NCBI RefSeq assembly: GCF_964204645.1
Contig: NC_134032.1
Coordinates: 3,932,916 to 3,996,915 of the forward strand
DNA length: 64,000 nt
From: Tubulanus polymorphus
Taxonomy: Eukaryota; Nemertea; Palaeonemertea; Tubulaniformes; Tubulanidae
Direction: 5' to 3'
Shown: positions 55,561-64,000 of the stretch, one piece after another
How positions within the stretch are numbered: the stretch's first letter is position 1
How the letters are laid out: the number at the start of each line of letters is the position of its first letter
Made by a program: the position numbers and the translations under genes
Notes under the pieces: generated by a model
What the model saw: the letters and a program-made list of their open reading frames with translations, nothing else
Databases searched by the model: none
What the model was told of the DNA's origin: nothing

Positions 55561-56166
55561 GGTTTTTTTTCTTTGATATGCCTATGATAAATGATAAGCC
55601 TTAGCTTCGTTTCTCATCTTCTTCCTACGGACCGAATTTCAGCTATTCCGACCGTTCCAACTATAAATGGATGATAGATGTGAGTATATTTCGCAAGATT
55701 TCTGATATTTTATTCGTGCCAAATTGTGTCAACCATAAAGTAACTTTATTTCTCTAACGGTAGATAGCTATCATGAATAAGACTGTATTCGTATCAAATT
55801 AATTAAACAAATATGCGAGAGTGCGTGCAAACAGTATGATACCATCAATCCTATATGGCGAATAGTTTGACAGTATCTCTAATGAATGGTGAATAGCTAT
55901 CACCAGTAAGACTTGTAAATAAGACATTTTGTAACCACACGGATCTCTATCTCGTGAAATTAATTTATCGATTCATCAGAGAATGCAGCCATTCCATGCA
56001 GCGGAGACGACCATCCATTAATATTACATGGAAATATGAGGGTTAAGATTTGGATGCTAATTTGATTTGCTAGAATTTGAAGGCAAACAAGAAATTACAA
56101 TAGGATATAACATTTAGAAGTTTCTAATAGATCTGTAACTCCTAACGTGCTACTTGTTGATCCGAG
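55561..56166. other. Flank between element B and the receptor gene
   Basis: No gene. Viral base composition ends at about 55560-55600. No inverted end or target duplication was found. Confidence 0.35.
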
Positions 56167-57117
56167 ATGAATTATACTGAGATGCACTTAGTTGGACGAC
56201 CTTACAGCAGTTACATCGTTCTAATGGCATTGGTGAACAAGTCTGGCACCTACCGTACAGTTTCATTGGTCATACTGCTTGTCATGTTCTTGTTAGGAGC
56301 GTTTGGAAATTCGGCTACATTCCTGATAATGATAAGTCGCAGATTCCGCAGTTTATCTTACGCTAACTACCTGATCGCTTTGTCTATCAGTGATTTAGTG
56401 TTCTGTGTCGGTTTTACACTGATGCCTATTTTACAGTTTGTTCTCTTTAGTCCAAAGACTGGTGAAATAATCTTGGTAGATTCACTGATCAGTTGTCAAA
56501 TATACGAATTCTTAATAAATTCCATGGGCGCCAATAGTGCCTGGTTAATAGTAGCGATATCTCTAGAACGTGCGACAGTTGTTCTCTTCCCGTTCACATC
56601 TCGTTTGATATGTACACCAAGATTCGCCCGATGCGTCATTGCTTTTATGTCAACAATAAATGCATTCGTAATTGGTGTTCATCCTGTAGCAACAATGAAA
56701 TTTGTTTATCCTTTCGGATGTTACTACAAGTCTTCGGACCAAACCTTACTTTTTATGGTACGTGTAATATACGTTTTTCTTGTACCGTTAACTTTCATAA
56801 TAATATCAAATTCAGTCATAATAATTCAGTTATTCAGAGGTTCAAAAATGGTTTCGTCCGATCAGAAAACTACAAAATCAAAACGTACAACAATAATGCT
56901 TCTAACAGTTTCACTCGCATTTGCAATTTTTACACTGCCAAACTCTCTGGTCGTACTTTTACCAATCTCACCGGAACATACAGACTTCCTCATAGATATT
57001 TCCTCCCAGCTCGAATCGTGTAATTATGTCGTGAATTTCTACATATACCTTTTACTGGGACAAGAAATTCGTGAATATTTCTGTATGATAATCCGCTGTA
57101 GAAATTCATTAAAATAA
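56167..57117 (+). CDS. Rhodopsin-family receptor, 316 aa (paralogue 2)
   Basis: Full-length relative of the receptor at 28613 in the opposite orientation. Conserved points: NKSGTYRT near the N-terminus, GNSATFLIMIS in helix 1, SYANYLIALSISD in helix 2, SCQIYEF before helix 3, SLERATVVLFPFTSR after it, KKTT-type basic loop 3 (QKTTKSKRTT), NYVVNFYIYLLLGQEIREYF at the end. Divergence is largest in extracellular loops, which is the ligand side. Intronless and intact. The plus-strand frame 56610-57023 is a shadow. Confidence 0.88.
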   Translation: MNYTEMHLVGRPYSSYIVLMALVNKSGTYRTVSLVILLVMFLLGAFGNSATFLIMISRRFRSLSYANYLIALSISDLVFCVGFTLMPILQFVLFSPKTGEIILVDSLISCQIYEFLINSMGANSAWLIVAISLERATVVLFPFTSRLICTPRFARCVIAFMSTINAFVIGVHPVATMKFVYPFGCYYKSSDQTLLFMVRVIYVFLVPLTFIIISNSVIIIQLFRGSKMVSSDQKTTKSKRTTIMLLTVSLAFAIFTLPNSLVVLLPISPEHTDFLIDISSQLESCNYVVNFYIYLLLGQEIREYFCMIIRCRNSLK

Positions 57118-58926
57118 CCATCGATTTCAAGTTTTTGATTTATTCAGCGAATATAATATAACGCTTTAAAACAGTTTCATGAATTCTTCGTAAAGCTAAT
57201 AATTACTGTACCGACCAACGGCCCCTATATGACCTTATTTCCTATGATACACGCGCGTTCCCCTCTCATTCCATAACCAACCTCCACTTTAAAATCGTAT
57301 ATTGCCTGCCTACAGTCCGTTCAGTCGGAGTGTCTGGTCCGGTATACGGAAGAAATGACCCGAGAAAAAATGTCCCCAGAAAAAATAACAATAATAATAA
57401 CGACAATATTTTAACATTTGATTACAAATAATAGCTCTACTTTGATTTGATCATTTGTATCATAAATGTAACATCTTCTCAAATTTGACGTATCATGTAA
57501 TGAGTTCATATGATCTCAATAAGCATAACTATTTAATGCCAAAATTCTTCCTATAATTCTCATGGCCACTCAATGCATTTTTTATGGTTAGTGTTTGTGC
57601 TAACAAGTTTGTTCTCTGGTATTATTTTGAGGTGAAATTGACTTTCAGTTTCAAACACTGGAGTCCTCTGATCGGGACAAAAGCTGTTGGTATTCAGTTC
57701 TGTGATACCACAGGCACTTGAATATCGGCTTTGATAATGGATAAATATTTGATAAATGACCAGCGATACGTTAATCCTACTTCGATAGATCCGCCATGTT
57801 TGATAACGAATTTACCCATGATGCAATGCGCGCCCGTCGTTTAACTATACCATATGGAAAGGCTGGAAACGATGCTATCTCCGTAATGCTTAAATCTACC
57901 CGCAATTATCGGGACAGCGGTGACGTCACAACCAACCGAAGAGCCATGTCGATGATGTCCGATTGCGACTTCGGGAAAGTTCGGGATTGTTCGGACCACA
58001 TCGGATGACAGGAAATATGGCGCGCTGATTGGGAACACAGCTGGGATGGATAACAACATAATTTTACTGCTTTTACGCATGTTTGAAGGCCTTTAAAAGG
58101 AAAGTACACATAGTTATTGCTGCTGACATGCCTAGTTGTTTATTTTCCCATTTATTCTTATCATGGGATGGAGGGGGTGCCGTCAAAACTTGTAGAGTGC
58201 AGTACCACCGAGCCAGCAGCATGAGGGATTCGATGGCATATTTGTCCATAATACTAATAGTCCTTTAGTTTGAAGTAATAATTCATAATGTTGGTTCTCT
58301 CACATTCCAGTAGGCCTTTTCATGCCCATTTCTTGAATTCGGCTGATACTTTCCACGAATGTTCGACTTTTGGCCTGGTGTACTAAAACGCTGATTCTGG
58401 TTTGAGCTTGCCTTATAGAAGATGGACCCACATCTTTTTTGCCGAGTTCTTATCAAATTTAGTTTGGTTTTTCTTGCATTGTCCATTTTCGGAATTGGTT
58501 TCGTATCAACTTTTCAAAAGTTTCACTGTACCCATGTAGACTGAGCGGGGTAGTCTTTTAATAGTGTATTAAGTGCATTTACTAATGCGTTAGTGAGGTT
58601 TGGCCAGGTTTATAATGTTTCAAACAATTCATTACATTGTTTATGAGAATGGGCTTGTGAGCTACCCATTGAAGACTAGGTCACAGGCAGTTGCTGTTAT
58701 TGCATTCACTTTTCCGTTTTTGAGATTTTGCAAGGTGTGTTAATGTTTCATTATCACACTGGGCTTGTAATGGGCTTGTGATCTCTCTATAGAAGGCTGG
58801 GTCTGTGTACTTGCTGTTATTGCATTCACTTTTCCATATTTGAGATTTGGCCATGTGCTTATTGGTTTTTAAAAACATTGACTCGTTAATGCTGTGTCTC
58901 GTTTCCATATGAGAAATTGCTGAAAT
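57118..58926. other. Gene-free stretch with a 121-bp direct repeat
   Basis: No gene supported. Positions 58688 and 58809 start two copies of a 121-bp unit (cttgctgttattgcattcac ... tttgagattt). Short frames here lack domain or splice support. Confidence 0.4.
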
Positions 58927-59185
58927 ATGCTTAATCAACAACAATCAAACATCATTTTCTTAGCTACCGCTGGCCATAGCCTGTGTATTCTTGGTCAAGC
59001 AGGTACTGGCAAGTCGTTTTGTTTGCACCATATATATAAAACCATGCGTAGAAATGGTAAGGTGGAATCAGTTTGTGCGAGTACTGGCATAGCATGCCTC
59101 CAGCTCTAGCAATATGAATGCAAAGACTTTACATAGTTGGAGTGGTATTCAAGATGGACGAAATTCGAAATCTGAATTATTTCAT
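58927..59185 (+). pseudogene. PIF1-like helicase N-terminal fragment
   Basis: Reads LNQQQSNIIFLATAGHSL, then GQAGTGKSF (Walker A) and GKVESVCASTGIACLQL, typical of PIF1-family helicases. A frame change near 59105 is followed by LHSWSGIQDGR, the next conserved block (LHS...GIG.G). Similarity ends at about 59185, where element C starts. PIF1 genes occur in the host, in Helitrons and in some DNA viruses. Which source applies here is open. Confidence 0.65.
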
Positions 59186-59202
59186 CGGTTTTTACCGGAA
59201 GC

Positions 59203-60273
59203 TTGAAACTCACGTTCGACCTCAGCAAAGAGGGTCCGGCTAATAACTTCTTCGTGAACAACATTTTGAGGAACCTAATGGCCAGAATCGTTGACAAACT
59301 GGGTGGTGAAATCTTATCGGATTTGAACTACAGCTTCGTCTTCCAGACCTACAAAGATCTGTGGCTTACGGACAAAAGGCGAAGTAACATGATTCTGGAT
59401 GGAATCGGCAACGAGAACTTGAGGAAACTCAGATCGGATGCAGAAGACGCCTTCAAAACCAACACCAAGGAAACGATGATCAAGTCGGTGTTTAAGAACA
59501 GGTACGCCATACCCATTGATTTCGAACTGTACACGGACCACGGTCCTTTCTATCCGTTCGCAATCAACGAGGACTTTGTTAGGGAGATCACTTTCAACGA
59601 AATCAAGTTCACTGTAACCGGGAGTGCGGAGGCATGGGGATACTCCGTGAAAAATATAGCCCTCGAATACGACACCGTGCATTCGGCGGAGCTCGCCAGA
59701 CAGATCGAAGCCGACCTGTCCGCCGGGGTAAGCTTCTTGTACGACTACGTCACGTTCTTCAGGAGTCAATCCACGGGAACCTCGACAATTCTGAACGTAA
59801 ACGTTAACGTTCCCCGAAGGTCGATGAAGGGCCTGTTGATATTCTTTCAAGAAGAGTTTGACAACGGGCAGTACGATTCCGAATCCACCTCGTTTCAGAA
59901 CCCTAACATCAAGAACGTCGATGTCACGATCGAAGGAATATCTCACAAAGTGTACAAGCAAGGACTGAAACCTTACCAACAATGGGAAGAGTGCAGAAGA
60001 TTTCTGATGCCAGAATCGGCCAAAGAAACCGACGAGTCGCACATAGACGAGTTCTCGTTCTTCGTCGACGACAAATACGCATTGTGGATCGATCTCAGAA
60101 GCACAGACGACAACTCGCTTCACGGATCTGGTCTAAGGTTGGTCAACACAAAGGACGGCGTTCAGTTAGCCATCACCCGTACCAGCACAATGGAGTACAC
60201 GATGTTCATTTACGTCGTAGCCGACGCCCAAGTAAACATCCAGAACAACCAATTAAAGGCGATTCTGTTCTAA
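59203..60273 (+). CDS. Major capsid protein candidate, N-terminally truncated
   Basis: A 356-codon frame homologous to B 49377-50626. It shares YKDLWLTDKRRSNMILDGIG, IPIDFELYTDHGPFYPFAI, VPRRSMKGLLIFF, VTIEGISHKVY, ALWIDLRSTDDNSLHGSG and AQVNIQNNQLK. The first ~60 residues present in B are missing; the frame begins at a TTG inside the homologous part, right at the junction with the PIF1 fragment. No internal stop. In this element the ATPase follows 12 bases downstream, the usual capsid/ATPase neighbourhood. Capsid function is inferred as for B. The 269-aa minus-strand frame is antisense. Confidence 0.75.
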   Translation: MKLTFDLSKEGPANNFFVNNILRNLMARIVDKLGGEILSDLNYSFVFQTYKDLWLTDKRRSNMILDGIGNENLRKLRSDAEDAFKTNTKETMIKSVFKNRYAIPIDFELYTDHGPFYPFAINEDFVREITFNEIKFTVTGSAEAWGYSVKNIALEYDTVHSAELARQIEADLSAGVSFLYDYVTFFRSQSTGTSTILNVNVNVPRRSMKGLLIFFQEEFDNGQYDSESTSFQNPNIKNVDVTIEGISHKVYKQGLKPYQQWEECRRFLMPESAKETDESHIDEFSFFVDDKYALWIDLRSTDDNSLHGSGLRLVNTKDGVQLAITRTSTMEYTMFIYVVADAQVNIQNNQLKAILF

Positions 60274-60285
60274 TGTATAGCGGAG

Positions 60286-60897
60286 ATGGATAGGCTTTGG
60301 TTACAGCCCCCGTTCAACATGATTGTGTCGGGGCAAACGAACTGCGGAAAAACGCACTACGTGCTCGACCTCCTACAATCTGTCTATCGCAGCAAATTCC
60401 ACAATATAGTGATTTTCTGCCCGACTTTCCTCGAGAACACCACCTACGATAGATCGTTTGTGATGAAGGACCCCAATATCTTCGTCATGAACCCGGGTTC
60501 GGTGTTAAACGACCTAGACGGTTTGCTTTCCACGTGCACCAAAGTATACGGCGATCCTCATTGTCAAACTCTGTTTCTTATAGACGACTGTGCCAACTTG
60601 AGGGATACTAAAACCAAGTCGTCCGAATTGACGAAACTCGCGTTCTCGGGCCGTCATCTGAATATCTCAGTGTGGGTGCTCACTCAAAAATACAACGCCG
60701 TTGTGAAAGATTTCCGAGAAAACCTGAGAATGTTAGTCCTGTACCACCAAAAAGACGAGGATGGTTTAAAGGATGCTCTGCGTGAAAACAACATCGTCCC
60801 GAAAACCAAAAGGGAACGTGTGATCGCAGATCTCTCTGCTAGGAATCGGGCCCGTCTCGTCATGCGCCTCGAGTATCCATTCGCCTACGGGGTTTAA
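60286..60897 (+). CDS. A32-type packaging ATPase, 203 aa
   Basis: Homologue of B 52240-52851 with identical length. Walker A in MIVSGQTNCGKTHYVLDLL, Walker B in TLFLIDDCANL, then SGRHLNISVWVLTQKYNAVV and DFRENLRMLVLY. Intact. Preceded by GTATAGCGGAG and ATGG. The first Met is followed by DRLWLQPPFNM, aligned with DLFIFEPHNM in B, which fixes the start. Confidence 0.88.
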   Translation: MDRLWLQPPFNMIVSGQTNCGKTHYVLDLLQSVYRSKFHNIVIFCPTFLENTTYDRSFVMKDPNIFVMNPGSVLNDLDGLLSTCTKVYGDPHCQTLFLIDDCANLRDTKTKSSELTKLAFSGRHLNISVWVLTQKYNAVVKDFRENLRMLVLYHQKDEDGLKDALRENNIVPKTKRERVIADLSARNRARLVMRLEYPFAYGV

Positions 60898-60924
60898 ATT
60901 TTGGACGACTAACATATAGCGAAC

Positions 60925-61428
60925 ATGGACGAAGTCTACGACGAACTACTGAGTGACATTGGGTTGGATGTAGAATCACCCGAAGACGACGAGTCGGAAG
61001 GGCGCAGGCAGCTACTTGTCGGGCTTTCTCAGAGCGGGTTGCTTGCAAAAATAGGTATCAAGAAATCCGAAGGTCAACTTAAGAAGATGAACTCAAAAGC
61101 GCTCGAACGGGTGTGGACGGAGTACGAAAACCGTTATTCCGCCGCGGTTTCCGACAGTCTGATCAACAGCATACTCTACGGTTATTCCAAGCTCTGCAAG
61201 TGGTTCAGACCTAACGTAGACACAGAACAGCTAAACAAGGAGTTGACTGAAAACTTTGTTATCACCGCCGAGATGAAAAACCAGCTCGGCCATCTGGGTA
61301 GGATTCTGAAGACTGCCATACTCGCAATCGCGAACGTGGCGGTAATCACCGGGAAGAATATGGCAGATTCTGAGGAAAGTGACTTGTCCACTTGTCCGCA
61401 AGTAACTAGTCCACTTGCCGATAAGTAA
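60925..61428 (+). CDS. Helical protein homologous to B 54172-54766, 167 aa
   Basis: Acidic start (MDEVYDELLSDIGLDVESPE), a GLSQSGLLAKIGIKK segment, KMNSKALERVWTEYENR, SLINSILYGYSKLCKWF and a C-terminal hydrophobic stretch (RILKTAILAIANVAVITG). Intact, unlike the B copy. Located between ATPase and the small membrane protein, the same neighbours as in B. CATATAG lies 5 bases before ATGG. Function unknown. Confidence 0.7.
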   Translation: MDEVYDELLSDIGLDVESPEDDESEGRRQLLVGLSQSGLLAKIGIKKSEGQLKKMNSKALERVWTEYENRYSAAVSDSLINSILYGYSKLCKWFRPNVDTEQLNKELTENFVITAEMKNQLGHLGRILKTAILAIANVAVITGKNMADSEESDLSTCPQVTSPLADK

Positions 61429-61467
61429 CTTGCCCACTTTCCCGTAAGTCGTATTTTCCTCTCTTGC

Positions 61468-61478
61468 ATATAGGGATG
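61468..61478 (+). promoter_or_regulatory. TATAG start-site element of element C (example)
   Basis: ATATAGGGATG. The same TATAG core lies 3-11 bases before ATGG at 60286 (GTATAGCGGAG), 60925 (ATATAGCGAAC), 61825 (ATATAGCACG), 62067 (ATATAGGGACCTAATC) and 62958 (TTATAGACG). The genes at 62490 and 62683 lack it. No such element is seen before B genes. A promoter or initiator role is inferred from recurrence. Confidence 0.6.
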
Positions 61479-61799
61479 GAACTTGAACAAGTGGAACAAG
61501 TGACGGCTAACCCGCATAAACAAAAGTCCCCTGGTCGAGTCGCATGGGGCAAAAAGCTTGCCGAAATAAGTAGGCAGTAGCGAGCCTCGAAGAAAACGGC
61601 TGCCCCGATTGTCGGTTCCGACGACGAAAACAGAACCCAGTCAAAACACCTGCAAATGTGGATCGCGATAGGCGGGTTGTTAGTGGGCCTCGGAGCTCTA
61701 TACTATCAGAGAATGGCGCTAAACCAAACCCCGAAACCCGAAGAAAACACGGAACCAACACCCGAACCTTTAACTTGTCGCCTTGTGGAGATGACCTAA
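61476..61799 (+). pseudogene. Small single-pass membrane protein (one stop)
   Basis: Homologue of B 53820-54179. Starts MELEQVEQV, has RVAWGKKLAEISRQ, then TAG at 61578-61580, then RASKKTAAP, a membrane helix (IAIGGLLVGLGALYY) and a Pro/Glu-rich tail to 61799. The frame is otherwise open. The nonsense codon is the only lesion. Confidence 0.7.
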
Positions 61800-61824
61800 A
61801 TTTTCTGTAGATAGATATAGCACG

Positions 61825-62064
61825 ATGGCAACGAATCCAGACTATCGAACAATCGCAAACGTACTTTATCACTCGGCCGTTCTAAGCGGACTGACCGTAG
61901 GGTACGCGATGCTCGGGAAGAAAATGCTACGCTTCGATGTGGGTGATCCCTCCAAGGCTGACCTTTCCGAAGCTATGAAACTCACGGTTGCGGTTTCTTT
62001 AGCAACCATCTCCTAGGATTACCTGGAGAAGTCGAAAATCCTGCCCCCAAATATAGGGACCTAA
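61825..62064 (+). pseudogene. Small membrane protein (one stop)
   Basis: Homologue of B 45933-46153. Starts MATNPDYRTIANVLYHSAV, then SGLTVGYAMLG and MKLTVAVSLATIS. TAG 62014-62016 interrupts, followed in frame by DYLEKSKILPPN to TAA at 62062. The shared DYLEK tail across B and C shows that the stop is a mutation and not the natural end. Confidence 0.7.
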
Positions 62065-62066
62065 TC

Positions 62067-62486
62067 ATGGCTACTGCAGCGGTTATCATCGGCGGCGCCA
62101 TAGCGAACGCTGTGGCATTTACCGGAGGCCAAGCAATCTATAGAGCGGTACAAGGCGACTCCGTAGCTGCCCAAGAACGAGAGAGGCACGACAAGGCTAT
62201 GGAGCGATTGAACGCGGCAATGGTGACCTGGAACGAGAAACGGCAAAAGACACTGGACTACCTCAACAGGGAGCTGCAAAAAGAGATGCAGACAAAAACC
62301 GACTTTTCGGACGTGGATGAGGCCCTTAGGCTTTACAACAGTACCAGGAACGACAAACTATCTTTGAGCCAGCGGCCGGTGCCAGGCGATTTCTATTCCC
62401 CTTCAGACGCCCAATTGAACAGTGAGTACGCCTTTATATTAGGCAGTACAATTCTGACCGGCGTCATCGCGTACAAATATCTGTAA
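62067..62486 (+). CDS. Membrane-associated virion-type protein, 139 aa
   Basis: Homologue of B 46179-46601, intact: hydrophobic Ala/Gly-rich start (AVIIGGAIANAVAFTGGQAI), charged helix (RHDKAMERLNAAMVTWNEK), TLDYLNRELQKEM, DFSDVDEALRLYN, then a C-terminal membrane helix (AFILGSTILTGVIAYKYL). Same position after the previous small membrane gene as in B, so this gene pair is the conserved block between the two architectures. Confidence 0.75.
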   Translation: MATAAVIIGGAIANAVAFTGGQAIYRAVQGDSVAAQERERHDKAMERLNAAMVTWNEKRQKTLDYLNRELQKEMQTKTDFSDVDEALRLYNSTRNDKLSLSQRPVPGDFYSPSDAQLNSEYAFILGSTILTGVIAYKYL

Positions 62487-62489
62487 GTT

Positions 62490-62693
62490 ATGGACGACCC
62501 CTACGGTATATTGCCTAAGGAGTTTGATCTCGAAAGGCTCGAGAGAGAACTCGAAGACTACGTAAACCCTCCTCTTCGGTTGCAGATCAAAAAGGTTCCG
62601 AAACCGAAACAAGTCCACATCCCTCCGGCGAATTACGACTATCGAATCGCGGTTTGGACGGTGGGTTTCTCAACATTCCTACATGCGCAATGA
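62490..62693 (+). CDS. Small protein of unknown function, 67 aa
   Basis: Starts MDDPYGILPKEFDLERLE three bases after the previous stop. Charged, ends with IAVWTVGFSTFLHAQ. Overlaps the next frame by 11 bases. It occupies the position of the B membrane protein 46623 but no convincing similarity is seen. No TATAG leader; it may be translated by reinitiation, or be part of a frameshifted larger gene with 62683. Confidence 0.4.
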   Translation: MDDPYGILPKEFDLERLERELEDYVNPPLRLQIKKVPKPKQVHIPPANYDYRIAVWTVGFSTFLHAQ

Positions 62694-62985
62694 TCAGATA
62701 TTGCTTGCCGACGTCTATCAACTCTTCCTCGAAAAGTTTCCTCGTCGGAAAAACTTCCTTTCCTACGGATTCTTCTTAAACCGAATCCTCAAGCTACATG
62801 GAAAGCCGGAACGTAAGTTCGGGAAAGAACCAGTGTCGAAATTTGCTTTGGCACAAAACTGGAATTTGTGGGAAGCGTACGAGGAGTGGATCCAAAAACA
62901 AATGGACGAGTTCGATGTTTCCGATTCTTGCAGAAATTCCTGGCTTAATTATAGACGATGGCGGAATTCGACGTTGATCCGATAG
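62683..62985 (+). CDS. Helical protein of unknown function, 100 aa
   Basis: Reads LLADVYQLFLEKFPRRKNF, LSYGFFLNRILKLHGK and WNLWEAYEEWIQKQMDE. Trp- and Arg-rich, all-helical, with a winged-helix-like feel but no firm match. It overlaps the upstream frame and the following gene (62958), as in compact viral genomes. No homologue in B was recognised. Confidence 0.45.
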   Translation: MRNDQILLADVYQLFLEKFPRRKNFLSYGFFLNRILKLHGKPERKFGKEPVSKFALAQNWNLWEAYEEWIQKQMDEFDVSDSCRNSWLNYRRWRNSTLIR

Positions 62986-64000
62986 ACTGGGACGTGGAGC
63001 CTCAAGATGACGCCGTAGGCGAGCTCATTCCCATGGAAAACCTGGGAGAAAAAGACGGCATCATCGACTCGCTGCTCGGTAAATTCGGCGGTAACCTGGA
63101 CGACATGGAGTGAGCCCTGATGCGCCTGCAACTACAAAAACAAGACGATACCTGGTTCTTTCAGACGGAACTGAACGGTGATCCAGTTCGGGTGAAACTT
63201 ACCGGTAGGAGCGGTCAAGTACTCGCGCATAGTACCATCTCGAAAGCGAAAGGGGGCTCTGAGTTTTTCCATGCTCTGGGCCCGGACAGACCGGTGAGAA
63301 TGGAACGAGACCCGTTGAAACCATCTATCGTGGAGCGCTTGTCGGTGGATAACGAGTTGAGTTTGCAGCAGGAAATAGAGGACATCGTCAATGACGACAG
63401 GGCTCCGCTGAGACCAGAAGACAGACGTGAACTCCGGGGGGTAGCTACTACTTTGGTTTCTACGTCCAGCAAAATTAAGTCAGCAGCTGTAAACGTGGAA
63501 TGGGCCCAACGAGAACTAGAAAAGGCTCAGAAAGAGCGCGATGACGCGGTGTCCGAACAAGACATTCGATACTGGGACGACGAAGTAGAAAGGTTCGAAG
63601 CTCAGGAAGCAATATACAGGCGGACCTACGAGGCTCTACGGCAGGGGGAGACTTCTCAGATCGAGAGGTTGAAGAGGCTTCTGAAGAACGAAGATAATCG
63701 GCCCTCGGCGTAAAGATCCGGGAGTTGTTCAAACAGAAAGGGATTACGTTGGTGAGCGTTGTCACGGCCGTCGTTATGACTATCACGAGCATCGGGCTCG
63801 CAATCGCGAACGGGCTCAAAAGCGTAGTGACACCCAGTCCGCCGGTTGGACCGGGAAAAGAACCCAAGTCCAGGATTCGAGAAGCTCTGAAAAAGTTCGC
63901 GGCGTTTCTTAAATATCTCGCAGGGAAAGGAGCTGCCGCGTTGCCGGGAATGATCGGAACGGTGGTTAGCTTCCTGTTGAGGAAAGCCGGAGAAGCAGTC
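62958..64000 (+). pseudogene. Coiled-coil/membrane protein, broken and cut by window end
   Basis: Homologue of B 47865-49310. Acidic start MAEFDVDPIDWDVE, in-frame TGA at 63111-63113, then open from RLQLQKQDDTWFFQTELNG to 63713, including a coiled-coil part (VEWAQRELEKAQKERDD). A frameshift near 63700 moves the reading to the frame with KQKGITLVSVVTAVVM, IGLAIANGLKS and GAAALPGMIGTVVSFLL, which is the best-conserved membrane-active block. The end of the gene lies beyond the window. The TGA most likely replaced a Trp codon. Confidence 0.75.

Larger units (their letters stand above)
59197..64000 (+). mobile_element. Element C: divergent GC-richer relative of element B
   Basis: All genes are on the plus strand: capsid protein (5'-truncated), packaging ATPase, three small proteins with B homologues, another B-related membrane protein, two unassigned proteins and the start of the coiled-coil protein. 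DNA similarity to B is nearly invisible and base composition is far less AT-rich, yet proteins align clearly. No PolB or integrase lies in the visible part. Damage is light (three nonsense codons and one frameshift, plus the truncated left end). The element continues beyond the window. Confidence 0.8.

Noticed and set aside
39600..55700. Terminal inverted repeats and 6-bp target duplication of element B
   Set aside because: Searched by eye in both flanks; no matching inverted ends were found, so none is reported.
57796..58268. Short frames on both strands
   Set aside because: No domain, no homologous copy in the window, and no defensible splice sites.
59314..60123. 269-codon minus-strand frame
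   Set aside because: Antisense to the capsid gene of element C, which has a homologue in B; the minus frame has none.

Overview
This is a window of animal nuclear DNA, probably from a marine invertebrate. The evidence is three intronless rhodopsin-family receptors, the last exon of an opsin-like receptor, two complete four-exon secreted phospholipase A2 genes, BEL/Pao and LINE retrotransposon remnants, several MITE families, and fossil Polinton/adintovirus-like DNA viruses. A tandem repeat built on a gaccttgacctt-type core (31.2-31.6 kb) is a motif I associate with mollusc genomes, but the species cannot be fixed from this sequence.

Layout. 0-0.2 kb: opsin-like exon entering from the left. 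1.0-9.7 kb: tandem repeats, a repeat family with hairpin ends (R1), two MITEs, a broken Gag, a PolB tip from the viral family, and one receptor gene (minus strand). 9.7-12.6 kb: fossil viral element A. 12.6-16.6 kb: second R1 copy and a 20-bp satellite of about 84 units. 16.7-17.6 kb: fossil A2 (ATPase and integrase tail). 17.9-23.1 and 32.5-38.7 kb: two copies of a segmental duplication, each with an apparently intact sPLA2 gene. 23.3-29.6 kb: MITE, LINE remnant, a two-frame zinc-ribbon locus, a long inverted repeat and a second receptor gene. 40.0-55.6 kb: element B, a nearly complete but inactivated Polinton/adintovirus-like provirus, very AT-rich. 56.2-57.1 kb: third receptor, paralogous to the second. 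58.9-59.2 kb: PIF1-like helicase fragment. 59.2-64 kb: element C, a GC-richer and divergent relative of B, truncated on the left and running out of the window.

How the viral genes fit together. B encodes a protein-primed type B DNA polymerase, a capsid protein, a penton-like protein, a packaging ATPase, a chromodomain integrase, several small membrane proteins, zinc-finger proteins and an HNH nuclease. Rightward genes (40.3-51.8 kb) converge on leftward genes (55.6-52.2 kb), and a 40-bp inverted repeat sits between the two blocks. Most B genes carry one or two lesions (nonsense codons or frameshifts), and the integrase has lost the block expected to hold its second catalytic Asp. C carries recognisable homologues of at least seven B proteins in another gene order, all on the plus strand, and shares only a few percent of visible DNA identity with B. 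B genes start at a T-tract plus TAAATAAATG element; C genes start just after a TATAG element. These look like two lineage-specific initiation signals.

The sPLA2 genes were found by joining exons by eye. Splice phases, exon lengths (86, 135, 140 bp, then the last exon) and catalytic motifs agree in both copies.
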